Shown here one piece after another: positions 55,011-63,759 of a stretch of 64,000 bases of DNA. Every line of letters starts with the position of its first letter. Position 1 is the stretch's first letter. Made by a program: the position numbers and the translations under genes. The stretch comes from Streptomyces achromogenes. GTDB taxonomy: Bacteria; Actinomycetota; Actinomycetes; Streptomycetales; Streptomycetaceae. Below the pieces are notes generated by a model. The model worked only from the letters and a program-made list of their open reading frames with translations, was not told the origin of the DNA and did no database searches. The stretch spans positions 3,038,001 through 3,102,000 of the forward strand of contig NZ_JAUSYH010000001.1 of the NCBI RefSeq assembly GCF_030816715.1, read 5' to 3'.

Positions 55011-56138
55011 TTACGGGTGGAGGATCACCAGGTCGTCCCGGTGGACGACCTCACGCTCGTACTCCGCTCCCAGTTCGCGTGCCAGGTCCCGGGTCGACCG
55101 TCCGATCAGCTGGGGGATCTCCTTGGCGTCGAAGTTGACGAGACCGCGGGCGACCGCCCGCCCCCGGGCGTCCCGCAGCTCGACGGGGTCGCCCGCGCTG
55201 AACTCGCCCTCGACGGACGCGATCCCGGCCGGCAGCAGGGACGTGCGCCGCTCGACGACCGCGCGTACCGCGCCGTCGTCCAGGGTCAGGGAGCCCTGGG
55301 GGGTGGAGGCGTGCTGAAGCCACAGCAGCCGGTCGGCGGAGCGCTTGCCGGTGGGGCGGAAGTAGGTGCCGGTGTCCCCGCCACTCAGGGCGTCCGCCGC
55401 GTGGACGGCGCTGGTGAGCACCACGGGGATGCCGGCGGCGGCCGCGATCCGGGCGGCCTCGACCTTGGTGACCATGCCGCCGGTGCCGACGCCCGCCTTG
55501 CCGGCGCTGCCGATCTCCACGTGCGCGAGGTCGTCGGGCCCGCGCACCTCGGCGATCCGCGAGGTGCCCGGTGTGCTCGGGTCGCCGTCGTAGACGCCGT
55601 CGACGTCCGACAACAGCACCAGCAGGTCGGCGTGGACGAGGTGGGCGACGAGGGCCGCGAGCCGGTCGTTGTCGCCGAAGCGGATCTCGTCGGTGGCGAC
55701 GGTGTCGTTCTCGTTGACGATCGGGAAGGCGCCCATCGCGAGCAGCTTGTCCAGGGTGCGGGAGGCGTTGCGGTGGTGGGCGCGGCGGCTCATGTCGTCG
55801 CTGGTCAGCAGCACTTGTCCGACACGGACGGCGTAGCGGGCGAACGAGGCGGTGTAGCGGGCGACGAGCAGTCCCTGGCCGACGCTGGCGGCGGCCTGCT
55901 GTCGGGCGAGGTCCTTGGGGCGGCGGCGCAGTCCCAGCGGGGCGAGCCCGGCGGCGATGGCCCCGGAGGAGACGAGGACGATCTCCTTCTCTCCCCCGCT
56001 GCGGCTCTTGGCCAGGACGTCGACGAGCGCGTCGACCCGGTCGGCGTCGAGGCCGCCCGAGGCGGTGGTCAGCGACGAGGAGCCGACCTTGACGACGATC
56101 CTGCGGGCCTCGCCCACGGCCTGCCTTGCCCCTGCCAC
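55011..56138 (-). CDS. proB: Glutamate 5-kinase
   Basis: A 375-residue kinase making gamma-glutamyl phosphate, the first step of proline synthesis. The amino-acid-kinase domain begins RRIVVKVGSSSLTT, with VSSGAIAAGL, PIVNENDTVATDEIRFGDND and GTGGMVTKVEAA. A C-terminal PUA domain (GEFSAGDPVELRDARGRAVARGLVNF) extends to the end. Start is GTG. Downstream on the same strand are a hypothetical gene and proA. Feedback inhibition by proline is general for this family. Confidence 0.97.
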   Translation of the reverse strand: MAGARQAVGEARRIVVKVGSSSLTTASGGLDADRVDALVDVLAKSRSGGEKEIVLVSSGAIAAGLAPLGLRRRPKDLARQQAAASVGQGLLVARYTASFARYAVRVGQVLLTSDDMSRRAHHRNASRTLDKLLAMGAFPIVNENDTVATDEIRFGDNDRLAALVAHLVHADLLVLLSDVDGVYDGDPSTPGTSRIAEVRGPDDLAHVEIGSAGKAGVGTGGMVTKVEAARIAAAAGIPVVLTSAVHAADALSGGDTGTYFRPTGKRSADRLLWLQHASTPQGSLTLDDGAVRAVVERRTSLLPAGIASVEGEFSAGDPVELRDARGRAVARGLVNFDAKEIPQLIGRSTRDLARELGAEYEREVVHRDDLVILHP

Positions 56139-56373
56139 CTTGTTCTTCGCCCCTTGTGTAGGTCCACGGCTGCCCTGCCCGGCAATCTACGCGAACGGGG
56201 CCCGGGAGCGCTTCGGGGTTTCATTTCGCGGACAGTGCGGCGAAGCGCGGCGAGCACACAACGTCACCGTTTGCTCACCATTTGCATACGGCAAAAAGGT
56301 TGTGTTGGTTCCTCGTAGAATTTGAAGAGAACACAAATTTATTTTCAAGTTTGGGTCACCTACAGTTCGCGGT
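56139..56373. promoter_or_regulatory. A+T-rich divergent promoter region of proB and the pyruvyl transferase gene
   Basis: No gene is seen. The right 110 bases (56260-56360) are strikingly A+T-rich for this genome, with runs such as GGCAAAAAGG and CACAAATTTATTTTCAAG just before the transferase start. A region this low in G+C probably marks regulated promoters or a site for a nucleoid protein such as Lsr2. Confidence 0.45.
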
Positions 56374-57774
56374 GTGAAGCGCATACTCCTCAGGTCGGGG
56401 AAGAGCCCCTTCGACGTCGTCCCCGTCGAGGAAGCCCTCCACCGCGACGTCATGGCCACCAACTCCGGCAACCTGATCTTCAGTGACGCAGCGCACAAGA
56501 TCCTCATGGCGCCGGACACCGAGGTCGTCTCGAACGGCATGCGGACGGACGCCAACGCGGCGGCCCGGATCAACGAGGAGTACGACGCCTTCGTCGTCCC
56601 GCTGGCGAACGCCTTCCGGCCCACCTTCGAGCAGTCTCTGCAACGGCTGACCCGGCTCATCGGGAAGCTGCGGATCCCGGTCGTGGTGCTGGGCGTCGGC
56701 GCGCAGACCGGGGTGGCCTACGAGGCCGCGCGGCTGAAGCCCATCGAGGCCACGGTGCGCGCCTTCTGTGCGGCGGTGCTGGACCGCAGCGCGACGATCG
56801 GCGTGCGGGGCGAGTTCACCGAGCAGTACCTCAACGACATGGGCTTCCGGGACGTCGAGGTCATCGGCTGCCCCTCGATGTTCCTGCACGGCGACCGGCT
56901 GCCGGTGGAGAAGAGGACGGCGGCGCTCACCGCCGAGTCGCGGATCGCCGTCAACGGCTCGCACGCCGCGGTGCGCGGCGGCGGACTGCACCGGATCATC
57001 ACCCGGACGAACGAGCGCTATCCGAACCTGCTCTACATAGGCCAGAACCTCACCGACGCCAGGCAGCTGTACTGGCGGGACACGGACTCCGTGGGCGGCA
57101 GGGTCACCGAGATGCCCACCCATCCGGACCACCCGATGTACCGGGCGGGCAAGGCGCGGGTCTACATCGACCCGGTCACCTGGCTGGACGACCTGCGCGA
57201 GTTCGACTACTCGTTCGGTTCACGCATCCACGGCAACATCGCGGCGCTGCTGGCCGGCACCCCCGCGACGGTGCTCGCCTTCGACTCGCGGACGCTGGAG
57301 CTGTGCCGCTACTTCGAGATTCCGCACCGGCTCCTCAGCGAGACGCCCGCGGACCTCGACCCGGCCGACCTCTACGAGGAGGCCGACTTCAGCGGGCTGA
57401 CCGGCAACCACAAGGAGCGGTTCGACCGGTTCACCGCGTTCCTGGACAAGAACGGGCTGCGGAACACCTTCACCCACGGCGACGGCGGCCGGGCCTTCGA
57501 CGAGAAGCTGCGCTCGCTGTCCTTCCCGGCGGGTGTGCGTCCCTGGAACGACGCCGACCTCGCCTCGCTGACCAGCCGGTTCGGCTGGCTCCAGCAGCGG
57601 ATCAGCGAACTGGACTCCACCAACGCCCAGTTGAGGCGAGACCTGGCAAAGAGCCGGTCCGGCGCGAGAGGCGCGGCCAGGGCCGCCGCGGTCATCCCGG
57701 CCCCCTCGATCTACCGCCGTGCGAGGCGTGCGGTGGGCGGTCCCCTGCGTCGCGCCCTCAAGCCGGGCAAGTAG
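56374..57774 (+). CDS. Polysaccharide pyruvyl transferase family protein
   Basis: A 466-residue protein of the pyruvyl transferase fold (PF04230-like). Its N-terminus, MKRILLRSGKSPFDVV, is followed by IFSDAAHKIL, VVVLGVGAQTGVAY, IGVRGEFTEQYLNDMG, VIGCPSMFLHGDRL, and the late FDYSFGSRIHGNIAALLAGTPATVLAFDSRT, which is the typical acceptor-site signature (GSRxHG). Such enzymes add ketal-pyruvate to wall or capsule sugars. The C-terminus adds a short coiled coil (LQQRISELDSTNAQLRRDL) and a basic tail that may bind membranes. It starts at GTG and faces three leftward wall-glycopolymer genes. Confidence 0.85.
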   Translation: MKRILLRSGKSPFDVVPVEEALHRDVMATNSGNLIFSDAAHKILMAPDTEVVSNGMRTDANAAARINEEYDAFVVPLANAFRPTFEQSLQRLTRLIGKLRIPVVVLGVGAQTGVAYEAARLKPIEATVRAFCAAVLDRSATIGVRGEFTEQYLNDMGFRDVEVIGCPSMFLHGDRLPVEKRTAALTAESRIAVNGSHAAVRGGGLHRIITRTNERYPNLLYIGQNLTDARQLYWRDTDSVGGRVTEMPTHPDHPMYRAGKARVYIDPVTWLDDLREFDYSFGSRIHGNIAALLAGTPATVLAFDSRTLELCRYFEIPHRLLSETPADLDPADLYEEADFSGLTGNHKERFDRFTAFLDKNGLRNTFTHGDGGRAFDEKLRSLSFPAGVRPWNDADLASLTSRFGWLQQRISELDSTNAQLRRDLAKSRSGARGAARAAAVIPAPSIYRRARRAVGGPLRRALKPGK

Positions 57775-57778
57775 CCCG

Positions 57779-57799
57779 GTCCCCGCTCCCCCGGGGGAC
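57779..57799. terminator. Hairpin between convergent pyruvyl transferase and glycosyltransferase genes
   Basis: GTCCCC, nine-base loop, GGGGAC in the 36-base gap. It could terminate both genes. Confidence 0.5.
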
Positions 57800-57810
57800 G
57801 AGGCTCCGGC

Positions 57811-59040
57811 TCAGGCCGCCGCGGTGCCGCCCGGGCGCGTCGGGGGCCGGCGGAATCTGCGCAGCCGCCTGCGGACCTTGCGGGCGAAGCCGCGCAGGAA
57901 CGTCTCGGCGGTGTCCTTGCGCCAGCCCGGGTAGGCCGAGGCCTCGCGGGGCTCGGCGAGGTAGATCCGGTCGGGCAGGCCGGCGTCTCGCGAGCCGTAG
58001 TGCGGGTAGGCCAGGTAGAGCTGGGTGTTGCGCTTCTTCAGAACGGGCGTCGGCTCGCTCTTGGCCTTGATGAACTCCAGGACGTCCACGAGCAGGTCGG
58101 GGCGCTGCCGGGCCACCAGTTCCAGGCGCAGCCGCTCGTGGACCTTGAGCCGCTGGGCGACGCCCTCGTTCCAGTAGGCGTCCATCAGCGGCCGGGCCAG
58201 CTCCATCTTGGTGCGCCGGATCTCCTCGTCGTTCCTGAGGAAGACGGGCCCGAACTGCGGCAGCACGGTGACGAGGAACGGGCGGACCATGAGCACGTCC
58301 CGCTTGGGGCCCGCCGGTAGCAGCCGCTCCAGCAGGCCCATCAGGGCGCGCGCGGAGTCGAAGCGCAGGGTGTAACTCCCGCTCTTGGTCACGTGCTTGC
58401 CGTCGCTGCGGCCCACCAGGTAGTAGCAGGTGTAGTCGGCGACCACGGAGACGCCGTCGGCCCGCAGATAGGCCTCCATGGTGAACAGCGCGTCCTCGCC
58501 GGTCCACAGGGACTCGTCGAAGCGTATGTCGTGGCGCTGCAGGAACTCCCGGCGGAAGAGCTTCTGCGCGCTGAGGGTGAACTTGATGTTGGAGGAGAAG
58601 ACGTCCGTACGCTCGAGCGTCTTGGCCCACATCGACTTCGGGGGGTTGCGGTTGATGCCCTCGACGCGCCCGAGGACCACGTCAGTGCCGTTGCGGTCGG
58701 CCATGGCGACCATGCGCTCCAGGGCTTCGGCGCCGAGCCGGTCGTCCGCGTCGAGGAAGAAGACGTAACGCCCGGTCGCCTTGGCGAGGCCGACGTTGCG
58801 CGGGCCGCTGGGGCCGCCGGAGTTCTCCTGCCGGATCACGGTGACGGCCATGGGAGCGCGGGCGGCGAACTCCTCCAGGCACTCCCCCGTGCCGTCGCGC
58901 GAGCCGTCGTCTATGGCTATGACCTCGATGAGGCCGGGGGCCATGGTCTGCGCCTCGACCGAGGCAAGGCACTCGACCAGGTACGGCATCGCCTCGTACG
59001 CCCCTATGACCACCGTGACGTCAGGCTGCGCAACGGCCAC
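57811..59040 (-). CDS. Family 2 glycosyltransferase (teichoic-acid type)
   Basis: A 409-residue GT2 enzyme. VTVVIGAYEAMPYLVECLASV and VIAIDDGSRDGT bind the nucleotide sugar, DADD in FFLDADDRLGAEAL binds the metal, and SLWTGEDALFTMEAYLRA carries the catalytic ED pair. The C-terminal third is Arg-rich (FARKVRRRLRRFRRPP) and probably membrane-associated. Relatives of this length include TarP/TarS-like teichoic-acid glycosyltransferases. It lies between a 28-pair hairpin and the convergent pyruvyl transferase gene. Confidence 0.87.
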   Translation of the reverse strand: MAVAQPDVTVVIGAYEAMPYLVECLASVEAQTMAPGLIEVIAIDDGSRDGTGECLEEFAARAPMAVTVIRQENSGGPSGPRNVGLAKATGRYVFFLDADDRLGAEALERMVAMADRNGTDVVLGRVEGINRNPPKSMWAKTLERTDVFSSNIKFTLSAQKLFRREFLQRHDIRFDESLWTGEDALFTMEAYLRADGVSVVADYTCYYLVGRSDGKHVTKSGSYTLRFDSARALMGLLERLLPAGPKRDVLMVRPFLVTVLPQFGPVFLRNDEEIRRTKMELARPLMDAYWNEGVAQRLKVHERLRLELVARQRPDLLVDVLEFIKAKSEPTPVLKKRNTQLYLAYPHYGSRDAGLPDRIYLAEPREASAYPGWRKDTAETFLRGFARKVRRRLRRFRRPPTRPGGTAAA

Positions 59041-59149
59041 TTTTCCCTCTCACCACCACAACGTTCCGACAAGACTGCTTTGGATACCCGATAGACGACG
59101 AACAGACGGGCCGGGTTGCTCGCACACGGGTACGTGTTCCACATCACAG

Positions 59150-59209
59150 GATGCACGACGAGCCGGGCCCCCGGAGAGTGGTCTCCGGGGGCCCGGCTCG
59201 TCGTGCATC
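59150..59209 (-). terminator. Very long perfect hairpin (28-pair stem)
   Basis: Bases 59150-59177 pair perfectly with 59182-59209 around the tetraloop GTGG. The stem contains GATGCACGACGAGCCGGGCC. It lies 26 bases after the CDP-glycerol transferase stop and 109 bases before the glycosyltransferase start, so it separates the two leftward genes. There is no T-run. Confidence 0.9.
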
Positions 59210-59235
59210 GCGGCGGCGCCGCGGGCTGGGCGGCC

Positions 59236-61323
59236 TCAGGCGGTCGCGACTCCCTTGGGCAGCGCCGCTCCGTCGTCCGGCGCGGCGCCCACCGAGGCCT
59301 CCGCCGCCGCTGCCCCGAGGGACTGCTGGCTGACGTTGCGCGCCTCGGCCTTCAGGGCCAGACGGGTGACGGCGGCGTCGAAGCGCTGCAACGACGTCGG
59401 CTGGTCGGGCCCGAGCAGGTACTCCTTGAGTTCCTTGCGGTCCTTGGCCAGCGGATCGGCGGCCGGGTCGCGCACCGCGTCCAGCAGCTGGTCCAGCTCG
59501 GCCGCCCCGTTTCCGAGGATGACGGCCGCGCGCACCGCGGTGTTCTGCCGCCGGAAGTCCTCGGCCCCCAGCTCCGCGGAGTCCGTGACCGCGTACGGCT
59601 TGCCGCTCGCGATGAAGTCGGAGACCACGCTCGAGATGTCGGAGACCATCGCCGCGGAGGCGTTGAAGCAGTCGTACAGCCGCGGTTCCGCGCCCGTGAT
59701 CACCCGGTGCTCGAAGGACGGGAAGGAACGCCAGTAGGCGTCGTCCCAGTCGGCGCGCAGCCGCGCGGCCTCCTCGTGCTTACGGACGTCGACGATGCCG
59801 TCGCGGCTCGTCACGGCCTCGTCGGCCCGCGCGTCGAAGGCGAGCGCGAGACCGTCCAGCCGGGCCTTGAGGCGGGTCAGCTCGGACTTGGCGGCGGCCT
59901 GCGCAGCCGGGTCCGCGGTGAACCGCGGGTCGCCGGCGCGCTCGGCGGCGGCCTTCTTGATCAGGGCCGTGATCCTCCGGTGCGCGGTGGCCGCCTTGGC
60001 GCTGCGGGTGCCGGTGAAGGGGTGCGGCTTGTACAGGACGCGGACCGGGGGCTCGGCCGCGATCAGCTTCTTCACGATGTTCTCGCCGGCCAGCAGCAGC
60101 GAGGTGTTGCCCGGGTTGTCGTCCCAGCCCTCCCAGGTGGGCGCGTACAGCACGGTGGGGACGTCGCCCTCGGGGGCGACCGCCCGGATCGGGGCCAGCT
60201 GCGGACGCCCGACCTCGACGATGTCCTCGTCGCGGATGCCGACGTCGGCGATGGCGTAGCGGTCGCGGCCCGCCCGGCCGGCGGTCCACACCTCGTCGTA
60301 GACCTTGCTGAACGGGTTGACGCTGGCGGCCTTGTCGCTGTCGCCGTGGCCGATGAAGACGTGCTTCATCGTCGGCACGCGCAGCAGGTGGATGTTCTTG
60401 CCGACGTTCGCGCAGTACAACGCGACCCGCACCATGGACAGGTCCATGTTCATCAGGTGCACCCCCCCGGGCACGCAGACGACAGGGACCGACGTGGGCG
60501 CCATCTTCTCCAGGATGACGCGCTCACGCAGGATGACCAGGGGCCGGGACTCCATCTGCTCCATGGTCTCCAGCCACATGTTGACCTGGTAGGCGGAGTC
60601 GTCGGAGCCGGAGAAGTACAGCACCGTCTCGGGCCGGTACTCGCGCAGCCAGGCGCTGAGCGCGCCCAGGACCTTGTCGGCCTTCGGCGGAAGCCGCCTC
60701 GCCCGCAGGTGCGGCACGAGCACGAGGACGTACAGCGCGCCGAGGCCCAGGGTGACGCCGATGCCGGCGAAGCCCGCGCGCTGCGAGCCGGTGACCGCGC
60801 CGACGAGCAGGCCCACGACGGCGGCGAGGTCGAGGTGGAGCATCTTCACGGTGGCGTCGGCGAGCAGGAGGCGCGGCGGGGCGTCCGGGATCCGCAGCCG
60901 GGAGGCCAGGTCGACGTTCCTGGTGGCGACCGGCATCTGACGGCGCTTGTCGATCAGGGTGACCAGCGCGCTGTGCGGAGCCTGGAGCCCGAAGAACACC
61001 GTGAAGCACGCGATCGCCGCGTAGAAGACCGGATCCTCGGAGAGGTCGAGCCTGGCCAGGAGCAGGATCAGCAGCAGCTCACGGACCAGGAAGCGGGTGG
61101 CCATGCCGGCCCGCACCTTGACCAGAAGGTCGATGAGGCGACTGCGCTTGCGATGGAGATAGAGGTCCGCCAGGTACGTCACGGCGGCCGCGGCGGCGAA
61201 GGCGGGGGCGCTCGGGACGAGCGCGGACGCCATGAGGCCGGGATAGCCCAGCATCATGAGGACCGCCGCGGCCAGCTCGGCCACGCTGCCCACGCGGGCG
61301 ACGCGAATAGCAGTGGATATCAC
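59236..61323 (-). CDS. CDP-glycerol/ribitol phosphotransferase with membrane domain
   Basis: A 695-residue protein. The first 230 residues carry several hydrophobic helices (VAELAAAVLMMLGYPGLMASAL, LLLILLLARLDL, VFYAAIACFTVFFG, LAAVVGLLVGAV, LGLGALYVLVLV). The rest is a CDP-glycerol glycerophosphotransferase (TagF/TagB-like) domain with FIGHGDSDKAAS, VLYAPTWEGWDDN, VLYKPHPFTGT and SDISSVVSDFIASGKPYAV. It would polymerise glycerol- or ribitol-phosphate for a wall teichoic acid. The adjacent cytidylyltransferase-SDR fusion suggests CDP-ribitol as donor. GTG start at 61323. Confidence 0.9.
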   Translation of the reverse strand: MISTAIRVARVGSVAELAAAVLMMLGYPGLMASALVPSAPAFAAAAAVTYLADLYLHRKRSRLIDLLVKVRAGMATRFLVRELLLILLLARLDLSEDPVFYAAIACFTVFFGLQAPHSALVTLIDKRRQMPVATRNVDLASRLRIPDAPPRLLLADATVKMLHLDLAAVVGLLVGAVTGSQRAGFAGIGVTLGLGALYVLVLVPHLRARRLPPKADKVLGALSAWLREYRPETVLYFSGSDDSAYQVNMWLETMEQMESRPLVILRERVILEKMAPTSVPVVCVPGGVHLMNMDLSMVRVALYCANVGKNIHLLRVPTMKHVFIGHGDSDKAASVNPFSKVYDEVWTAGRAGRDRYAIADVGIRDEDIVEVGRPQLAPIRAVAPEGDVPTVLYAPTWEGWDDNPGNTSLLLAGENIVKKLIAAEPPVRVLYKPHPFTGTRSAKAATAHRRITALIKKAAAERAGDPRFTADPAAQAAAKSELTRLKARLDGLALAFDARADEAVTSRDGIVDVRKHEEAARLRADWDDAYWRSFPSFEHRVITGAEPRLYDCFNASAAMVSDISSVVSDFIASGKPYAVTDSAELGAEDFRRQNTAVRAAVILGNGAAELDQLLDAVRDPAADPLAKDRKELKEYLLGPDQPTSLQRFDAAVTRLALKAEARNVSQQSLGAAAAEASVGAAPDDGAALPKGVATA

Positions 61324-61400
61324 GGAGAAACCTGCTCTGGGAGGGGGCCGGTCAGAGGTGCAAAAAGTCCGGAAAATCCATTGTGAAGATTTCGGAAGCT

Positions 61401-61454
61401 TTACGGATACAGGCCTCTGTGAATTCTCCGTAAACAGGGATCCACAGAGGCCTG
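61401..61454 (-). other. Potential pseudoknot or switch in the CDP-glycerol transferase leader
   Basis: TTACGGA (61401-61407) can pair with TCCGTAA (61427-61433), and CAGGCCTCTGTG (61410-61421) can pair with CACAGAGGCCTG (61443-61454). The stems interleave, so they either form a pseudoknot or exclude each other. The structure lies 78-131 bases upstream of the leftward transferase start, in an A+T-rich 157-base gap after the fusion gene. Confidence 0.6.
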
Positions 61455-61480
61455 AAAAATCAATGACTAATAGTGCTCGA

Positions 61481-62980
61481 TTATGCCACGCCGTTCTGTC
61501 GGTCGAGCACCTCGGCCAGCGCCTGCTCGAAGTCGGAAGCCTTGCCCGCGGCCGCCGTCGGGTCCTGCTGACGGACGTCCACGACATGTCCGGTGAGCTC
61601 GGACAGGAGCACGTCGAGGGAGGTGCGGGCGACCGCTTCGGAGGAGAGCAGGGAACCCGTCGGCTCCTGTCCGAAGGCCTTGGTGCGCATGGGCGTGGCG
61701 GTACGCTCCGGGTTCACGCAGTTCACCCGAATGCCGTCACCGGCCCACTCGTCGGACAGCGCCTGGGTGAGGTTCACCATGGCGGCCTTGGTCGAGGAGT
61801 AGAGGCTGTACTCGGCCCGCCCGCGGGTGTAGCTGCTGGAGGTGTAGAGCAGCAACTGCCCCTTCGTCTCGGCGAGGTACTTGTAAGCCGAACGGGCGAT
61901 CTGCACGGGTGCCAGATAGTTGACCTTCAGCGCTTCCTCGATGGTCGCGTTGTCGGTCTCGGCGAGCTTTCCGATGCGCAGCACGCCGGCCGTGTTGACG
62001 ACGTAGTCGATGCGCCCGGTCTCGCTGTAGGCCTTGGACAGGGCGTCGTCGACCTCCTCCGGGTTCTCCACGTGGGTGCCGGTGGTGGAGCGGCCGAGGG
62101 CGTAGACCTTGGCGCCGTACGACTCGGCGAGTTCGGCGATGTCCTTGCCGATGCCGTACGAACCGCCGAAGACGACCAGGGTCTTGCCGGTGAGCAGTTC
62201 TCGGTAGACCTCCTCGCCGTTCTGCTCCGGCGTGGCCGAGGAGGCCAGCTGGAAGAGCTTGTCGGCGATGAAGACGTCGACGGGCTGCGTCACTTTCATG
62301 TTGTACTCGTCGCCCGCGACGACGTGGATCGGCACGTCCGGCAGGTAGCGCAGCACGACGGTGCAGTCGTCCGTGGCCTGGAAGTTGGGGTCGCCCGCCG
62401 CCACCTCGTAGGCCCGGCGGATGGTGGACAGCTTGAACGCCTGCGGGGTCTGTCCGCGACGCAGCCGGGAGCGGTCCGGGATCTCGGTGATGAACTCGCC
62501 GTCCTCGCCGTGCGTGCGCGTGACGATGATGGTGTCCGCGGACGGGATGGCGACGTCGACGGCCTGGTAGCGCTCCAGCGCGGTGACGCAGTCGTCGATG
62601 ACGCGCTGCGAGAGCAGTGGGCGGACGGCGTCGTGGAAGAGGACGTTGACGTCCTCGCCGTCGGCCAGGCCCTCGCCCAGGGCGGCGATGGCGCGCTCGG
62701 TGGTCTCGTTGCGCGTGGAACCGCCCTCGAGGATCGCCCGGACCTTCTTGAACCCGGCCTTGGCGACGATCTTCTCGACGTCGGGCACGTAGCCCGGCGC
62801 CATCAGCACGATGATCTCGTCGATCGAGTCCGCCTTCTCGAAGGTGGCCAGCGTGTGCTCGATGACTGCCTTGCCGGCGATCTTCAGCAGCTGCTTGGGA
62901 ATCGACAGACCCACGCGCTGGCCGGTGCCACCGGCCAGGATCACTGCGGTGGTACGGGGCTTGGCTATGTGCTGAGACAC
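61481..62980 (-). CDS. Cytidylyltransferase-SDR fusion (Bcs1/Acs1-like, CDP-ribitol synthesis)
   Basis: A 499-residue two-domain enzyme. Residues 1-235 are an IspD/TarI-type cytidylyltransferase: AVILAGGTGQRVGLSIPKQL, VLFHDAVRPLLS and QTPQAFKL. Residues 245-499 are a short-chain dehydrogenase with VVFGGSYGIGKDIAELA (NAD(P) binding), YSLYSSTKAAM (YxxxK) and NPERTATPM. The same fusion in Haemophilus (Bcs1/Acs1) reduces ribulose-5-phosphate and transfers CMP to give CDP-ribitol. Located just upstream of the polyol-phosphate transferase gene, it likely supplies that donor. GTG start at 62980. Confidence 0.88.
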   Translation of the reverse strand: MSQHIAKPRTTAVILAGGTGQRVGLSIPKQLLKIAGKAVIEHTLATFEKADSIDEIIVLMAPGYVPDVEKIVAKAGFKKVRAILEGGSTRNETTERAIAALGEGLADGEDVNVLFHDAVRPLLSQRVIDDCVTALERYQAVDVAIPSADTIIVTRTHGEDGEFITEIPDRSRLRRGQTPQAFKLSTIRRAYEVAAGDPNFQATDDCTVVLRYLPDVPIHVVAGDEYNMKVTQPVDVFIADKLFQLASSATPEQNGEEVYRELLTGKTLVVFGGSYGIGKDIAELAESYGAKVYALGRSTTGTHVENPEEVDDALSKAYSETGRIDYVVNTAGVLRIGKLAETDNATIEEALKVNYLAPVQIARSAYKYLAETKGQLLLYTSSSYTRGRAEYSLYSSTKAAMVNLTQALSDEWAGDGIRVNCVNPERTATPMRTKAFGQEPTGSLLSSEAVARTSLDVLLSELTGHVVDVRQQDPTAAAGKASDFEQALAEVLDRQNGVA

Positions 62981-63759
62981 AGAGGACCTACCTTGGGGCG
63001 ACAGGGACGGGAAAATGGTCCCACTTGCGGTTACCTCGATGCAAGGTGAGCGCCGTTCGCTGCAAATGTGCACGCAACCTGGCATTCACCTTCCGTCACT
63101 GACGAATGGCGATACGGCGGCGCTCCTTCCCGGGATGCTCCCAGGAAATCCTGTGAGTAACTCCACAACGAGCGGGCATTGCCCTGAGTGACGAGAGCGG
63201 CGCGGACGGCAGTGTGACTCTAACGGTTCCCGGCGGGTGTCCGCGCCGCCGTGATCGCGGGCGCCGGCGCGCCCTACCGGCGCGGGCTCGGACCGAGGGA
63301 CAGCACGGCGGCCCGATCACCCGATCATCCGCACACCCGTGCCCGTGATCCACCGGGCGGGTCCGCGCCCTCCCGGCAGGCGTCTCCACCGCCCTGCCGG
63401 AACGCCGGGATCTTCACGTTCCGTGAGGCGGGACCGCACGGGTTCTTCATATGCCGACCGTGCCGTTGCGCAAACACCGGAAATAGAGATCGCCGGGAGA
63501 ACATTTCTCTGAATTCACCTCCGCGACCGCGCGATTTCGTCCCGCGAGAGCGAGAGCGCAAGCAAGAGCGAGCGCGGGGGCGAAGGCGTGCGCGGGAGAA
63601 CCATTCGCCGTGTCGGGAACGGTAAGAGAGTCCGCCCAGGGGACGCCGAGAGAAGCCTGGGCCACGGATGAGGCCGGACCGGGCGCCGCGGTGACGGCAC
63701 ACGAAGGCCCCGGAGGCGGGAAACAGCCACCGGGGCCTTCGTGGGTCGGGCTCGAGGTC
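62981..63759. other. Long intergenic region between obgE and the fusion gene
   Basis: These 779 bases hold no gene I can support. The left part (62981-63130) is relatively A+T-rich and should contain the promoter of the fusion gene, with GGTTACC at about 63025 and ATTCACC at about 63084. The middle has a purine-rich GAGAGC/GCAAGC-type microrepeat (63543-63580). The right end has the obgE terminator. Confidence 0.6.
63700..63743 (-). terminator. obgE terminator
   Basis: CACGAAGGCCCCGG pairs perfectly over 14 bases with CCGGGGCCTTCGTG across a 16-base loop, 17 bases after the leftward obgE stop. Confidence 0.9.

Noticed and set aside
63251..63702. Open frames in the obgE-fusion intergenic region
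   Set aside because: Arg-rich, no ribosome binding site, frames on both strands are equally open, and the sequence includes purine-rich microrepeats.
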